NCBI GenBank assembly: GCA_965227445.1
Contig: OZ245751.1
Location: 5,518,001-5,582,000 of the forward strand
From: DT-110 sp030148525
GTDB lineage: Bacteria > Bacteroidota > Bacteroidia > Chitinophagales > Saprospiraceae
Length of the DNA: 64,000 nt
Direction: 5' to 3'
This document shows positions 52,110-61,705 of this stretch, one piece after another. The translations under genes and the position numbers were made by a program. Position 1 is the first letter of the stretch, and each line of letters opens with the position of its first letter. Under the pieces are notes generated by a model. It was not told the DNA's origin. It saw only the letters and a list, made by a program, of their open reading frames with translations, and ran no database searches.

Positions 52110-52917
52110 TAAACTAAAAAACATTGTCCGCGAGAAATACGCAAAGGTAGTTACCGAATCCAAAGACAGCTCCTGCTGCAGCCCATCCTGTTGTGGTGAC
52201 GGCAAGGAGACCATGACCTCCTTTAACGAGGATTACACCCAACTCGAAGGATACGTAGCCGATGCCGATTACAACCTCGGTTGCGGCATGCCGCTGGAAC
52301 ACATCGACGTAAAGCCCGGCATGACCGTGCTCGATCTAGGCTCCGGCGCCGGTAATGATGCCTTCATCGCCGCCCGTATGGTCGGGGATGAGGGGGAAGT
52401 GATCGGTATCGACTTTACCCCCGAAATGGTCGAAAAAGCCCGTACTAACCAGGCCAAGCTGGGACTCAAACACGTACGCTTTGTTCAGGGGGACATCGAA
52501 GATATGCCCCTCCCCGACGATACTGTCGACCTGGTGATCAGTAACTGTGTACTCAACCTCGTACCCGACAAGCAAAAAGCCTACGGCGAGATCAAGCGCG
52601 TACTCAGGCCCAATGGCCAATTTGCCATCTCCGATGTGGTATTACAAGGAGACCTGCCCGACTCCCTTCGCGAAGCCGCTGCCCTCTATGCCGGCTGTGT
52701 TTCGGGAGCACTCCAGGCCGAAGAATACATGCAGATCGTACGGGAAGCGGGATTTACAGACGCGAAAGTAGCCAAGGCCCGCGAAATCTATCTGCCCGAT
52801 GAATTCCTGCAGGAACACCTGAGCGAAGAACAGATCCGCGAATTTCGCGAAAGCGAATTGGGTATTTGGAGTTATACGGTCATTGGTGGTCGATCCTCTG
52901 GTGCCGCGGATCAATAA
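52102..52917 (+). CDS. arsM: Arsenite S-adenosylmethionine methyltransferase
   Basis: 271 aa, methylates As(III) using SAM. N-terminal CCSPSCC gives a Cys cluster; SAM motif VLDLGSGAGNDAFIAARMVG; the metal-binding Cys of the family are at LGCG (about residue 60), SNCVLN (about 152) and AGCVSG (about 197), the three conserved As(III)-binding positions. PEMVEKARTNQAKLGLKHVRF and LRPNGQFAISDVV complete the methyltransferase fold. It detoxifies arsenic by producing methylated, volatile forms. Overlaps the sigma gene; no arsR, arsC or arsB in the window. Confidence 0.93.
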   Translation: MSDKLKNIVREKYAKVVTESKDSSCCSPSCCGDGKETMTSFNEDYTQLEGYVADADYNLGCGMPLEHIDVKPGMTVLDLGSGAGNDAFIAARMVGDEGEVIGIDFTPEMVEKARTNQAKLGLKHVRFVQGDIEDMPLPDDTVDLVISNCVLNLVPDKQKAYGEIKRVLRPNGQFAISDVVLQGDLPDSLREAAALYAGCVSGALQAEEYMQIVREAGFTDAKVAKAREIYLPDEFLQEHLSEEQIREFRESELGIWSYTVIGGRSSGAADQ

Positions 52918-52926
52918 TCATTAAAG

Positions 52927-53035
52927 TTTCTACCCATATTCAGCCCCTATATGGGCTTCTGAAGGGGTCCCGTTAGGGACCAGATATGGGTAGAAATTAT
53001 AATCGGATAAGAAAAAACCGTGCCGTTAGGTACGG
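52927..53035. repeat. Multi-hairpin intergenic element
   Basis: The outer arms TTTCTACCCATAT (52927-52939) and ATATGGGTAGAAA (52984-52996) are exact complements. Inside is GGTCCC-GTTA-GGGACC (52966-52981). Beyond lies CCGTGCC-GTTA-GGTACGG (53018-53035), with the same GTTA loop. This looks like a composite palindromic repeat family; it lies between convergent arsM and the RND gene. Confidence 0.8.
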
Positions 53036-53103
53036 AATATAAGATTGCGTTCTCTTCGAAGAATAAATAATGTTGAACCGCGGCACTAGAGGATCTATCA
53101 CCA

Positions 53104-55401
53104 TTAAACGCTTGCCTCCATCACCTCCTCCGAGAGCTGATCACTAGTATCCCCGGGCTTATCCTTTGGCATAATCCAACGGATGAGCACGGGGATCAAC
53201 AGCAGATCGCTTATCAAGGCACTAACCAGTGTCAAACTGATCAAGAGGCCGACGACCACACTGGGTGGGTGAATAGAGAATAGCATCACCAGAAATCCGA
53301 AGAAAAGGATAATACTGGTCAATACAATGGCCTTTCCCGTTTCCAGGAAGGTTACTTCGAGGGATTCTTCCACCGAAAGGCCTTTATTTCTGGCTAATTT
53401 GTATTTACTCAAAAAGTGAATGGTGTCGTCAACGGCAATACCAAAGACCACCGCAAAGACAATGGAAACTCCTGCTTCCAGATCAACTCCCAGAAATCCC
53501 AGTAAGGCACCTGCCAACAGGAGTGGAAATACGTTGGGGACCAAAGAGATCAATAACATCCGAACATTGCGGAAAAGAAAGGCCATCAGAATGCTGACGA
53601 TCACGATCGCCATTCCCAACCCTTGTAATAGGTTGCGGCGAATGTATTCAGCATTCTTATCGATGATGAGCCCCGTACCGGTACGGCGCACTTTCACCAC
53701 CGAATCGTCCAGGTTTTGGCCGACCCAGTTATCAAAGCGCAATCCGAAATTCTTGATGCTGTCGGCACCGATATCGTCGATACGGGAGGTTATTCGGGCC
53801 ATTTTTTCATCTTCGCTCACCAACACCTTCATATCGAGTTGAGGTATGCGCTCGGTAAACCGCTTTGCCCGCTCGAATCGCTCCTTAGTGGGAGGAACCT
53901 CGTAGGCCTCGGGATTATTACCTGCATTCATCTGATTGATGCTTTTGTAGACCGACGTTACCGAACCCACCGCCCGCACGTAGGGGTATTTGGCAAGGTA
54001 GTCTTCGATCTTATCCATTTCACGGATCACCTCGTAATCGGTGGCTTTATAGTCGTTCTGGGCGTAGATGGCAAATTCCAGGGGCCGGAAGCCCGCCAAT
54101 TCCCGCTCGAAAAACTGGAAATCCCGCGAAATTTTCCGGTCCCGCGGCATATTATCAATTATATCGTAGTTGGTGGAGATCAGGGAAATCCCCCACATGC
54201 TGATACCCAAAAAGATGAAACCTCCCAACAGAATACGCCGGGGGTATTTTAGCGTAAGCTGATAAGTCCATCGCATGGATTTTTCCCAGAAAAGCTGGCT
54301 GCGGCCTACCTTCATGATCTGGGGTTGCCGGAACCAACTCATCACGGCCGTCGTAAAAAAGATGACGGTAATGTAGGCAATCAGTACCCCCAGGGCTGCA
54401 TTGAGGCCGAAATCGCGAATGGGACCGACCCGGCTGGTTAACAACGACGCAAAACCAATGGCAGTAGTTATCGAAGTGAGCAGCGTGGCCAGACCAATTT
54501 CCTTAATGGTAGTGCGAATGGCATCCCGCCGACTGTGTCCCTTGCGCAATTCATCGACGTATTTCGACATGATATGCACCACATCCGAGGTACCCACGAT
54601 GATCATCAATACCGGATAGAGGGCCGACATAGCATTGAGTTCACGACCGGTCACCCCCAGCATGCCCATGAAAAGCAACATTCCCAAACCAATCGAAAAC
54701 AGGGCCAAACCAATACCCCAGGGGCGACGGAACAGGAAAAACATAATTACGGCCACCAGTATCCCGGAGATGATGGCCGACACGGTTATTTCCCGTTTTT
54801 GCATATCGACCAATTCCTGCTGAAAATAGGGGCGCCCCAAATAGTGGTAATCCTCAAAATTGTAGGTTTGTATCTTTTCGTCCAGAGCTGTCATCAACGC
54901 TCTCGCCTGATCGAGTTGAATGCGTTCGACTACCTTCAGGTATATTACCAGAGCAGTGCCGTCCTCATTGATGAGGTTATAGACAAAGCGGTCGTCGTTG
55001 AGCAGACGTTTCTTGTCTGCTTCGTAGCGCTCCGGCTCGTCGATGTGGATAGCCGGAACGGTGGTAATGGCAAAGGGTGTCTTTACCGGATACTCAAATT
55101 TGGTGAGCGACTCCACTGTACGCACGTGCGGCAGATCGCGACAAGCCAGGGTGAGTTCGTGAAAATCTTCCAGGAAATCTTGTTCAAAAACACCTTCTGA
55201 CCGTTCTACACCGATCAGCAGAAAGTTATCATCAGTTTCAAATTCCTCGATGAACTCCTGAAAGAACTCCAGGTCTTCGTCTCCTTCCGGAAAAAACTGT
55301 TCGAAGTCAAAACTGAAATTCAGGTTTAACACCCCGTATACAGAAACAGCTGCCAGTACGGCAAAAACAGCAAGTACGAGGTAACGATATTGGTTGGTCA
55401 T
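53104..55401 (-). CDS. RND superfamily (MMPL-type) exporter
   Basis: 765 aa, inner-membrane transporter with two MMPL/SSD-like halves. The first helix is near 8-27, then a periplasmic domain (about 30-195), a helical block (IIGTSDVVHIMSKYVDELRKGHSRRDAI in the middle, a hallmark of RND proteins), a second helix and periplasmic domain (385-590), and a second block (FAVVFGIAVDDTIHFLSKYKLARNKGLSVEESL). Relatives export lipids, hopanoids or pigments; the substrate here is unknown. No membrane-fusion partner is adjacent. Confidence 0.88.
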   Translation of the reverse strand: MTNQYRYLVLAVFAVLAAVSVYGVLNLNFSFDFEQFFPEGDEDLEFFQEFIEEFETDDNFLLIGVERSEGVFEQDFLEDFHELTLACRDLPHVRTVESLTKFEYPVKTPFAITTVPAIHIDEPERYEADKKRLLNDDRFVYNLINEDGTALVIYLKVVERIQLDQARALMTALDEKIQTYNFEDYHYLGRPYFQQELVDMQKREITVSAIISGILVAVIMFFLFRRPWGIGLALFSIGLGMLLFMGMLGVTGRELNAMSALYPVLMIIVGTSDVVHIMSKYVDELRKGHSRRDAIRTTIKEIGLATLLTSITTAIGFASLLTSRVGPIRDFGLNAALGVLIAYITVIFFTTAVMSWFRQPQIMKVGRSQLFWEKSMRWTYQLTLKYPRRILLGGFIFLGISMWGISLISTNYDIIDNMPRDRKISRDFQFFERELAGFRPLEFAIYAQNDYKATDYEVIREMDKIEDYLAKYPYVRAVGSVTSVYKSINQMNAGNNPEAYEVPPTKERFERAKRFTERIPQLDMKVLVSEDEKMARITSRIDDIGADSIKNFGLRFDNWVGQNLDDSVVKVRRTGTGLIIDKNAEYIRRNLLQGLGMAIVIVSILMAFLFRNVRMLLISLVPNVFPLLLAGALLGFLGVDLEAGVSIVFAVVFGIAVDDTIHFLSKYKLARNKGLSVEESLEVTFLETGKAIVLTSIILFFGFLVMLFSIHPPSVVVGLLISLTLVSALISDLLLIPVLIRWIMPKDKPGDTSDQLSEEVMEASV

Positions 55402-55606
55402 GTGTCTATCTGAATGAATACGTGAGCCGGGGTAAAAAGTACATGTGTAACAAGTCCAGCCCGGAAGGGTTAGGGGATGCCCGGTTTTTTTTTGTTTTGT
55501 TTAGGTCAATTAATGTACGTAGCAGCAGGCCGGCCAGGATTTTCCCATCCAATGACATGGTGTTAAGTGATGCCTGGCATTTATTCTGTTTTGTATTTTA
55601 GCAACT

Positions 55607-56212
55607 ATGCTAAAATCCTTCCATACCCGGGGTGTATTAGAAGCTGGCTGCGACGAAGCGGGTCGCGGTTGCCTGGCCGGAGCGGTGTACGCAGCAGCGG
55701 TTATCCTGCCTGAGGATTTCGATCATCCCCTGCTCAACGACTCCAAGCAAATGAGCGAACGGCATCGCGACGAAGCCCGGTCCGTTATTGAGGCCGAAGC
55801 CCTGAGTTGGGCAGTGGGCATTGTGGAACCCGAAGAGATCGACGCCATCAACATCCTGAATGCTTCCTTTCTCGCCATGCACCGGGCCCTCGATCAATTA
55901 AATCCGGCACCTGAGGCCCTGTTGATCGATGGGAACCGCTTCAAGCCCTGGGGCCAATGTCCCTTCGATTGCATTATTAAGGGTGATGGCATCTATCGCT
56001 CCATTGCCGCTGCTTCGGTACTGGCTAAAACCCACCGGGATGCCCGCATGCGGGAACTGGCCACTGCCCATCCGGAATACGGCTGGGAGGGGAACAAAGG
56101 GTATCCCACCAAAGCCCATCGCACGGCTATTGCGCAGTACGGAGTCACCCCGCACCACCGGCGGTCTTTCCGGCTTTTGCCGCAAGGTGAACAGGGACAG
56201 TTGTTTGAATGA
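55607..56212 (+). CDS. rnhB: Ribonuclease HII
   Basis: 201 aa, removes ribonucleotides and RNA primers from DNA. The catalytic motif EAGCDEAGRGCLAGAVYAAAVILP supplies Asp and Glu; LLNDSKQMSERHRDEAR, ALLIDGNRFKP (Asp), KGDGIYRSIAAASVLAKTHRDA (Asp) and YGWEGNKGYPTKAHRTAI are family blocks. The start could be ATG 55607. The 205 bp upstream contain no gene. Convergent with the MBL hydrolase, with repeat sequence in between. Confidence 0.95.
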   Translation: MLKSFHTRGVLEAGCDEAGRGCLAGAVYAAAVILPEDFDHPLLNDSKQMSERHRDEARSVIEAEALSWAVGIVEPEEIDAINILNASFLAMHRALDQLNPAPEALLIDGNRFKPWGQCPFDCIIKGDGIYRSIAAASVLAKTHRDARMRELATAHPEYGWEGNKGYPTKAHRTAIAQYGVTPHHRRSFRLLPQGEQGQLFE

Positions 56213-56352
56213 GGTTGAGGTTAAGGTTGAGATTGAGGCTGAGTACTCTGTAATCTAAGTAACTTTGATTACAGTGCACTGAGACTCCCTTCTCCACAAC
56301 ATTTCGACAAAATCTCAACTTCTGATCTCAGATTTCTGATCTCTAACCTCAA
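56211..56352. repeat. Paired degenerate short-repeat tracts
   Basis: GAGGTT-type hexamers (56211-56243) at the 3' end of rnhB and TCTGATC-type heptamers on the other side (56313-56352) are complementary in character (purine-rich, then pyrimidine-rich), with GTAATC...GATTAC (56250-56272) between. The second tract overlaps the last codons of the MBL hydrolase gene. Confidence 0.55.
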
Positions 56353-56987
56353 AGAAAGGGATTATTAGCCCGCTCGAATCCAATAGTCGTCGGCTGCATA
56401 TGGCCGGGATAGACCCGAACGGCATCATCCAGCGGTAGTAATTTGGTCTTGATACTTTCGATGAGGGTGGCGTGGTTACCGCCGGGTAAATCGGTTCGGC
56501 CAATACTTCCGTAAAAAAGTACATCACCGGCAATCAGGAATTGGTCGGCTGCGCAGTAAAAGGTCAGGCTGGCTGGGGAATGACCGGGAGTGAACAGCAC
56601 CTCAAGGGTGGTTTCACCAAAGGTGATCTGCTCCCCTTCCTCGATAAAGCGCCCGGGATCAGGTGATTGCTCCGGGTAGGGGATACCGTACATATTGGCA
56701 ACCATAGGCACCGCTTGTAATACGGGGACTTCACCTTCGTGTATTTCCAGGGGCAAACCGTATTTCTCGTGTACAAAGCGATTGCCAAAGACGTGATCAA
56801 TATGGCAGTGGGTATTGATGAGGCGAACGGGACGGAGTGATTTTTCCTCGATAACCCGTACCAATTCCCGTTGCTCGGCAGCATTGGAGCAGCCTGGGTC
56901 GAAAATTATGCACTCGCCTGTCTGATCGTAGACTAAATAGGTGTTTTCCTGGAAAGGATTAAATGTAAGCCCGACAACATCCGCCAT
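56349..56987 (-). CDS. MBL-fold metal hydrolase (glyoxalase II-like)
   Basis: 212 aa. The zinc motif THCHIDHVFGN (HxHxDH) lies near residue 60; further ligands are in TPGHSPASLTFYC, IAGDVLFYGSIGRTDLPGG (Asp bridging the metals) and VYPGHMQPTTIG. The overall length and motifs match the YcbL/glyoxalase II-like small hydrolases of unknown natural substrate. ATG 56987 begins the usual N-terminal strand (FNPFQENTYLVYD). Confidence 0.9.
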   Translation of the reverse strand: MADVVGLTFNPFQENTYLVYDQTGECIIFDPGCSNAAEQRELVRVIEEKSLRPVRLINTHCHIDHVFGNRFVHEKYGLPLEIHEGEVPVLQAVPMVANMYGIPYPEQSPDPGRFIEEGEQITFGETTLEVLFTPGHSPASLTFYCAADQFLIAGDVLFYGSIGRTDLPGGNHATLIESIKTKLLPLDDAVRVYPGHMQPTTIGFERANNPFL

Positions 56988-57133
56988 GTTTTTGTGTTTT
57001 ATTGATTGTTCCTGTTTTTGAAATAGATTATATTGAATGACCTCACCACCGGGGTATCTCCTTTGGTGCCCAGGCCCGTATTCCGCGCTTTCGTGAACCG
57101 CATCAATATCATCGAACTGACTACAAAGACTAC

Positions 57134-60100
57134 ATGAAGCAATATATATATCTGCTAACGACGCTCCTCCTCTTTGCTTTCATTGGCCTGCACGCACAGG
57201 GCACTCAAGTGGAATTTGGAAAAAACCGGGTACAATATCACGACTTTTTTGATGAATGGTCGCAATACGAAAGCGATAACTTTGTGGCCTATTGGTACGG
57301 ACGCTCCCGCAATATTGGCCAATCAGTCGTACAAATCGCCGAATACGATTTTAATGAGATTCAGCGGGTACTGGAGCATCGCCTCAACCAAAAGGTGGAG
57401 GTGATCGTCTACAGCGACCTGACTGACCTCAAACAAAGTAACATTGGTACCGAAGAGGTGTTTACTAATACCGGTGGTCAAACCAAGATCGTGGGCAACA
57501 TCATGTTCGTCTACTTCAACGGTGACCACAACCACCTGCGCCGGCAAATCAGGGAAGGGGTCGCTCAGATCTACCTCAACTCCATGCTTTTTGGAGCCAA
57601 TATCCAGGAAATCGTTCAGAATGCCGTTATGCTCAACCTGCCCGATTGGTTTAAGGAAGGGCTTATTAATTACATAGGTGAATCCTGGAATACCGAAAAA
57701 GATAATCAGCTTAAAGGGCTGATACAAAGTGGAGAATACGAAAACTTTCAGGACCTGGCCGATCTGCACCCCGGTCTGGTTGGACAGTCCTTGTGGTACT
57801 TTATCGGGGAACGCTACGGCCGATCTACCGTCTCCAACCTGTTGTACCTCACCCGGATAAACCGTTCGGTCGAAAGTGGCTTTCTCTACGTGTTGGGGAA
57901 TTCCTATCAATCTGTACTGAAGGAATGGGCCGAATACTTCGAAAACCGCTATCAGCGCGATGCCGTAGGCCGCAATCAACCGGGTGGGGAAGAAATCACT
58001 ATCAAAAACAAAAAAGAGTTACCCATCTCTAAGGTGGTCTTGTCACCCGACGGTACCAAGCTAATCTACGTGCTGAACAATATCGGCAAGTACAAAATCT
58101 ACCTCTACGACCTGGTCAAAGGCGAACGCAAACGGCTCTTTAAAGAAGGTTATAAGAATAACTTCCAGACTACCGACCTCAACTACCCGCTGGTAGCCTG
58201 GAATCCCAATGGATCGCAGGTTACCTTCGTGTACGAAAAGCGGGATAACATCAACCTCCTAACCGTCGATATATATACCGGCAAGGAAAAGTTGACGGCT
58301 ATGCCCGAGCGCTACCAGCGTATCTACAGCATGGACTATGTCGATCCGTTTCAGTTAGTCTTTTCGGCTGCCTCGAGCGGGCAGGCCGATATTTACCTGT
58401 TCAATCCACGCACCCGCCAATCCCAGCGGATTACTCAGGATTACTACGACGACCTCGATGCAAGGTTTGTGAATGTGCGCGGCGAAAAGGGAATCCTGTT
58501 CGCCTCCAACCGTACCGATACCCTGCTGGAGAACCGCCAGCTCGATACTATCCTCCCTATCAACACCTTTGACTTGTATTACTACTCGCTCGACAAAGAC
58601 CTGAACGAGCTGGTACGGGTCACCAATACGCCCCTGGCCAACGAACGCCAACCCATGGCTGTCGATAGTACCTATTTCAGCTATCTGAGCGACCGACGGG
58701 GAATTGTAAACCGGGAAATGGCTCGCCTGGAAGATTATACCCACCACTACGAACAAAAGATCCTGCTGGAGGACGGGACTGAAATTGTCATGCACGCCGA
58801 TTCTTCTCTGGAAAAACTCGATACCAGTCTGATCGATACCATTGAGGTGTATCCGATCATCCGTACCCGGGCCATTGCCCATATCAACTCCAACTACGAT
58901 CGCAACATCGGCATGCAGCACAGTGCCCCCCAGGCCAATAAGCTGGTGCAAACCATCGAGCGGGACGGGCAAACTATCATCCGCACCCAGACACTGGAAC
59001 CCGACTCCGTAGTATCGCCCCTGCCCACCAGTTTTCACCGCAGCCGGATCGCCTTATTACGCGATATCAGGCAAGCTACCGGCAGCAGTATTAGTCAACG
59101 CCTCCAGGATCTACTGGACCGGGCCAGTGCTCCGGTAAATAACCAGGAAAGAAACACCCCTCCGCCCGATACTATCCGGGAAATTGCTGAGGATCCTAAT
59201 TTTTTCCAGTCCGAATTCGGTAATCCCGATGAAAGTGTGCTGGATCAATTAGAAGATGAAAGCACCGGTATTGAAGGTATCCTGAAGGAGGATAATATCA
59301 ATGTACTGCCGCCCATCTCATCCTTCGATTTCCCGGTTGATGTGGGTGAAGAGGAACGAGATATCTATAAGTTCCGGCCAGCCGGTATCATTCCGTATCG
59401 CCTTCAGTTCCGGACTGACTTCATCACCTCCCAGCTCGACAATAGTCTGTTATTCGAAGGGATGAATAGCTTCGCCGCTAATCCGAACGATCCCTTCAAC
59501 CCACCCAATCCGGGGATACTTTTGAAAGCTACCGTTCAGGACCTGTTCGAAGATTACGAAATTGAAGGTGGCGTGCGTATCCCCACCTCCTTCGATGGAG
59601 CCGAGTACTTTGTTACTTTCAACGACCGCAAGAAAAGACTGGACCGCCGCTACTCCGTATATATGCGGCGCCAAAGATTGAACGGTGGTACTACGCCTGC
59701 CCGCTCGGTTCGTCGTCAGGAGAACATTATTCTATTGGGGCAATACGGCCTGCGCTACCCCCTCGATGTGTTCCGCAGTGTGCGGGCCACGGCCACGTTA
59801 AGGCAGGACCGGCTGGTGCAATTGGCCACCGATGTACAGGCATTTAACACGCCAACCCGAAATGACCAACGGGTTGGGTTACGACTGGAATACGTTTTCG
59901 ATAACACCTACGAAGTCGCCACCAACATTCGCAACGGAACGCGTTACAAGGTGTGGGCCGAGTCATTCAAAAAATTTCAGGTTAATACCAACGACGGGCT
60001 GGACGTCTCCTTCGACGATGGTTTTCTGACCGTCCTCGCCCTGGATGCCCGCCACTATCAGCCCATCCTGAAGCACTCCGTGCTTGCAGGGCGCGTGGCG

Positions 60101-60628
60101 GCCGCAACATCCTTTGGCTCCGAAAAAATCCTCTACTTCATGGGAGGAGTTGATAACTGGTTGTTCCCGGCACAGAATAACGACATTTCCATTCCCGGCG
60201 GAAATTACGCCTTTCAGACACTGGCCGCTAACCTCCGCGGTTTCCGCATCGGCATTCGCAACGGTAATTCCTATGCACTGGCCAATACGGAATTGCGGGT
60301 ACCCATCTTTAAGTACCTGTCTAAGCGATTAAACTCCAGTTTCCTGGAAAATTTCCAGGTAGTTGGCTTCTTCGACGTGGGTACAGCCTGGGTAGGCAGC
60401 GATCCGTATCGGGAAGACAATCCCCTCAATACGACCTCCATCGTGGAGGGTAATGACAACATCGAGGTAACGGTGAACTACTTCCGCGATCCCCTCGTCG
60501 CGGGATATGGGGTAGGGGCCCGTACGGTTCTCTTCGGTTACTTTGTACGCGTGGACTACGCCTGGGGCATTGAAACCCGGGTCGTTCAGGATCCACGACT
60601 ATACATTTCGTTCGGACTGGATTTCTAG
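57134..60628 (+). CDS. Outer-membrane protein: pseudo-peptidase, TolB-like propeller, BamA-type barrel
   Basis: 1164 aa, signal peptide 1-22. Residues 40-290 resemble the peptidase MA-like gluzincin domain: LPDWFKEGLINYIGESW is the conserved helix with Glu after the zinc site, but the HExxH helix reads RRQIREGVAQIYLN, so the enzyme is probably dead. Residues 300-560 hold TolB/PD40 repeats (VVLSPDGTKLIYVLNN, LVAWNPNGSQVTFVYE, ILFASNRTD). After a disordered region (about 640-740) the last 400 residues look like a Omp85/surface-antigen barrel (RVGLRLEYVFDNTYE, FFDVGTAWVGSDPYRED) ending in aromatic LYISFGLDF. It probably works on the cell surface in assembly or substrate binding. Confidence 0.78.
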   Translation: MKQYIYLLTTLLLFAFIGLHAQGTQVEFGKNRVQYHDFFDEWSQYESDNFVAYWYGRSRNIGQSVVQIAEYDFNEIQRVLEHRLNQKVEVIVYSDLTDLKQSNIGTEEVFTNTGGQTKIVGNIMFVYFNGDHNHLRRQIREGVAQIYLNSMLFGANIQEIVQNAVMLNLPDWFKEGLINYIGESWNTEKDNQLKGLIQSGEYENFQDLADLHPGLVGQSLWYFIGERYGRSTVSNLLYLTRINRSVESGFLYVLGNSYQSVLKEWAEYFENRYQRDAVGRNQPGGEEITIKNKKELPISKVVLSPDGTKLIYVLNNIGKYKIYLYDLVKGERKRLFKEGYKNNFQTTDLNYPLVAWNPNGSQVTFVYEKRDNINLLTVDIYTGKEKLTAMPERYQRIYSMDYVDPFQLVFSAASSGQADIYLFNPRTRQSQRITQDYYDDLDARFVNVRGEKGILFASNRTDTLLENRQLDTILPINTFDLYYYSLDKDLNELVRVTNTPLANERQPMAVDSTYFSYLSDRRGIVNREMARLEDYTHHYEQKILLEDGTEIVMHADSSLEKLDTSLIDTIEVYPIIRTRAIAHINSNYDRNIGMQHSAPQANKLVQTIERDGQTIIRTQTLEPDSVVSPLPTSFHRSRIALLRDIRQATGSSISQRLQDLLDRASAPVNNQERNTPPPDTIREIAEDPNFFQSEFGNPDESVLDQLEDESTGIEGILKEDNINVLPPISSFDFPVDVGEEERDIYKFRPAGIIPYRLQFRTDFITSQLDNSLLFEGMNSFAANPNDPFNPPNPGILLKATVQDLFEDYEIEGGVRIPTSFDGAEYFVTFNDRKKRLDRRYSVYMRRQRLNGGTTPARSVRRQENIILLGQYGLRYPLDVFRSVRATATLRQDRLVQLATDVQAFNTPTRNDQRVGLRLEYVFDNTYEVATNIRNGTRYKVWAESFKKFQVNTNDGLDVSFDDGFLTVLALDARHYQPILKHSVLAGRVAAATSFGSEKILYFMGGVDNWLFPAQNNDISIPGGNYAFQTLAANLRGFRIGIRNGNSYALANTELRVPIFKYLSKRLNSSFLENFQVVGFFDVGTAWVGSDPYREDNPLNTTSIVEGNDNIEVTVNYFRDPLVAGYGVGARTVLFGYFVRVDYAWGIETRVVQDPRLYISFGLDF

Positions 60629-60631
60629 CGC

Positions 60632-61705
60632 CTACAGATTTTCTTCGGCTGCCTTTAGCTTCTCGGCATTTTCTGCCACTTGCAGTTGCTCAATGATCTC
60701 GGCCAGGTCACCTTCGACGATCTTATCCAGATTGTACAGGGTCAGGTTGATCCGGTGGTCGGTCACACGATTCTGAGGGTAGTTATAGGTGCGGATTTTG
60801 TCGGAGCGGTCACCCGACCCCACCAGAGACTTCCGGTGAGCAGCTTGTTCGGATTCGTGCTGGGTGCGTTGAACGTCTGAGATTTTTTGGTAAAGGCGCT
60901 GCAGAGCGATTTCCCGGTTTTTAATCTGTGAGCGCCCGTCCTGACTTTCACTGACGATGCCGGTAGGCAGGTGGGTGATACGCACACCAGATTCTGTTTT
61001 GTTCACGTGCTGTCCACCCGCACCCGAGGAGCGGAAGGTATCCACTTTCAGGTCGGCTTTATTGATCTCCACGTCCTCCATTTCGCGCTTTGGCATCACC
61101 ACCACGGTAGCCGCAGAGGTGTGCACCCGCCCCTGCGATTCGGTTTTGGGTACGCGCTGTACCCGGTGGGCACCCGATTCGAACTTAAGCTGACCGAACA
61201 CATCATCGCCGTTGACTTCGAGCACCAGCTTGCTGTATCCACCGACAGTACCCTCGGTCACTTCGACAACTTCGACTTTCCAGCCTTTGGATTCAAAAAA
61301 ACGGGAATACATGCGATACAAGTCGCCGGCAAAGAGGGCCGCCTCGTCACCGCCGGTACCCGACCGGATCTCGACCATCACGTCTTTAGCATCTTCCGGA
61401 TCTTTCGGGATGAGCATGTACTTGATCTCCTCTTCCAGTTCAACCAGTCGGGGTTCGAGTTCAGATAATTCCTCCTGAGCCATTTCGCGCATGTCCGGAT
61501 CAGACTCTTTCAACATTTCCCGGGAGGTTTGAATGTTCCCGAGGACTTCCCGGTACACCTCCGTGATATCGACCAGGGGTTTGAGGTCCTTATACTCTTT
61601 ACTGATACGCGTATAACGATCCATATCGGACATGATCTCAGGATCCGATAGCTGTTCTTCCAACTGTATATAGCGCGCTTTGATCGCTTCCAATTTATCC
61701 AGCAT
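60632..61705 (-). CDS. prfA: Peptide chain release factor 1
   Basis: 357 aa, ends translation at UAA/UAG. Motifs: VEIRSGTGGDEAALFAGDLYRMYSRF and the catalytic loop RSSGAGGQHVNKTESGVRITHLPTG, with the GGQ whose Gln contacts the peptidyl-tRNA. The start is ATG 61705 (MLDKLEAIK), which matches RF1; the frame runs 44 residues upstream without similarity. It is convergent with the barrel gene, just 3 bp apart, with no terminator seen. Confidence 0.95.
   Translation of the reverse strand: MLDKLEAIKARYIQLEEQLSDPEIMSDMDRYTRISKEYKDLKPLVDITEVYREVLGNIQTSREMLKESDPDMREMAQEELSELEPRLVELEEEIKYMLIPKDPEDAKDVMVEIRSGTGGDEAALFAGDLYRMYSRFFESKGWKVEVVEVTEGTVGGYSKLVLEVNGDDVFGQLKFESGAHRVQRVPKTESQGRVHTSAATVVVMPKREMEDVEINKADLKVDTFRSSGAGGQHVNKTESGVRITHLPTGIVSESQDGRSQIKNREIALQRLYQKISDVQRTQHESEQAAHRKSLVGSGDRSDKIRTYNYPQNRVTDHRINLTLYNLDKIVEGDLAEIIEQLQVAENAEKLKAAEENL

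Noticed and set aside
52927..53035. Possible riboswitch behind arsM
   Set aside because: It is downstream of arsM and between convergent genes, so it cannot be a leader; palindromic repeat is simpler.
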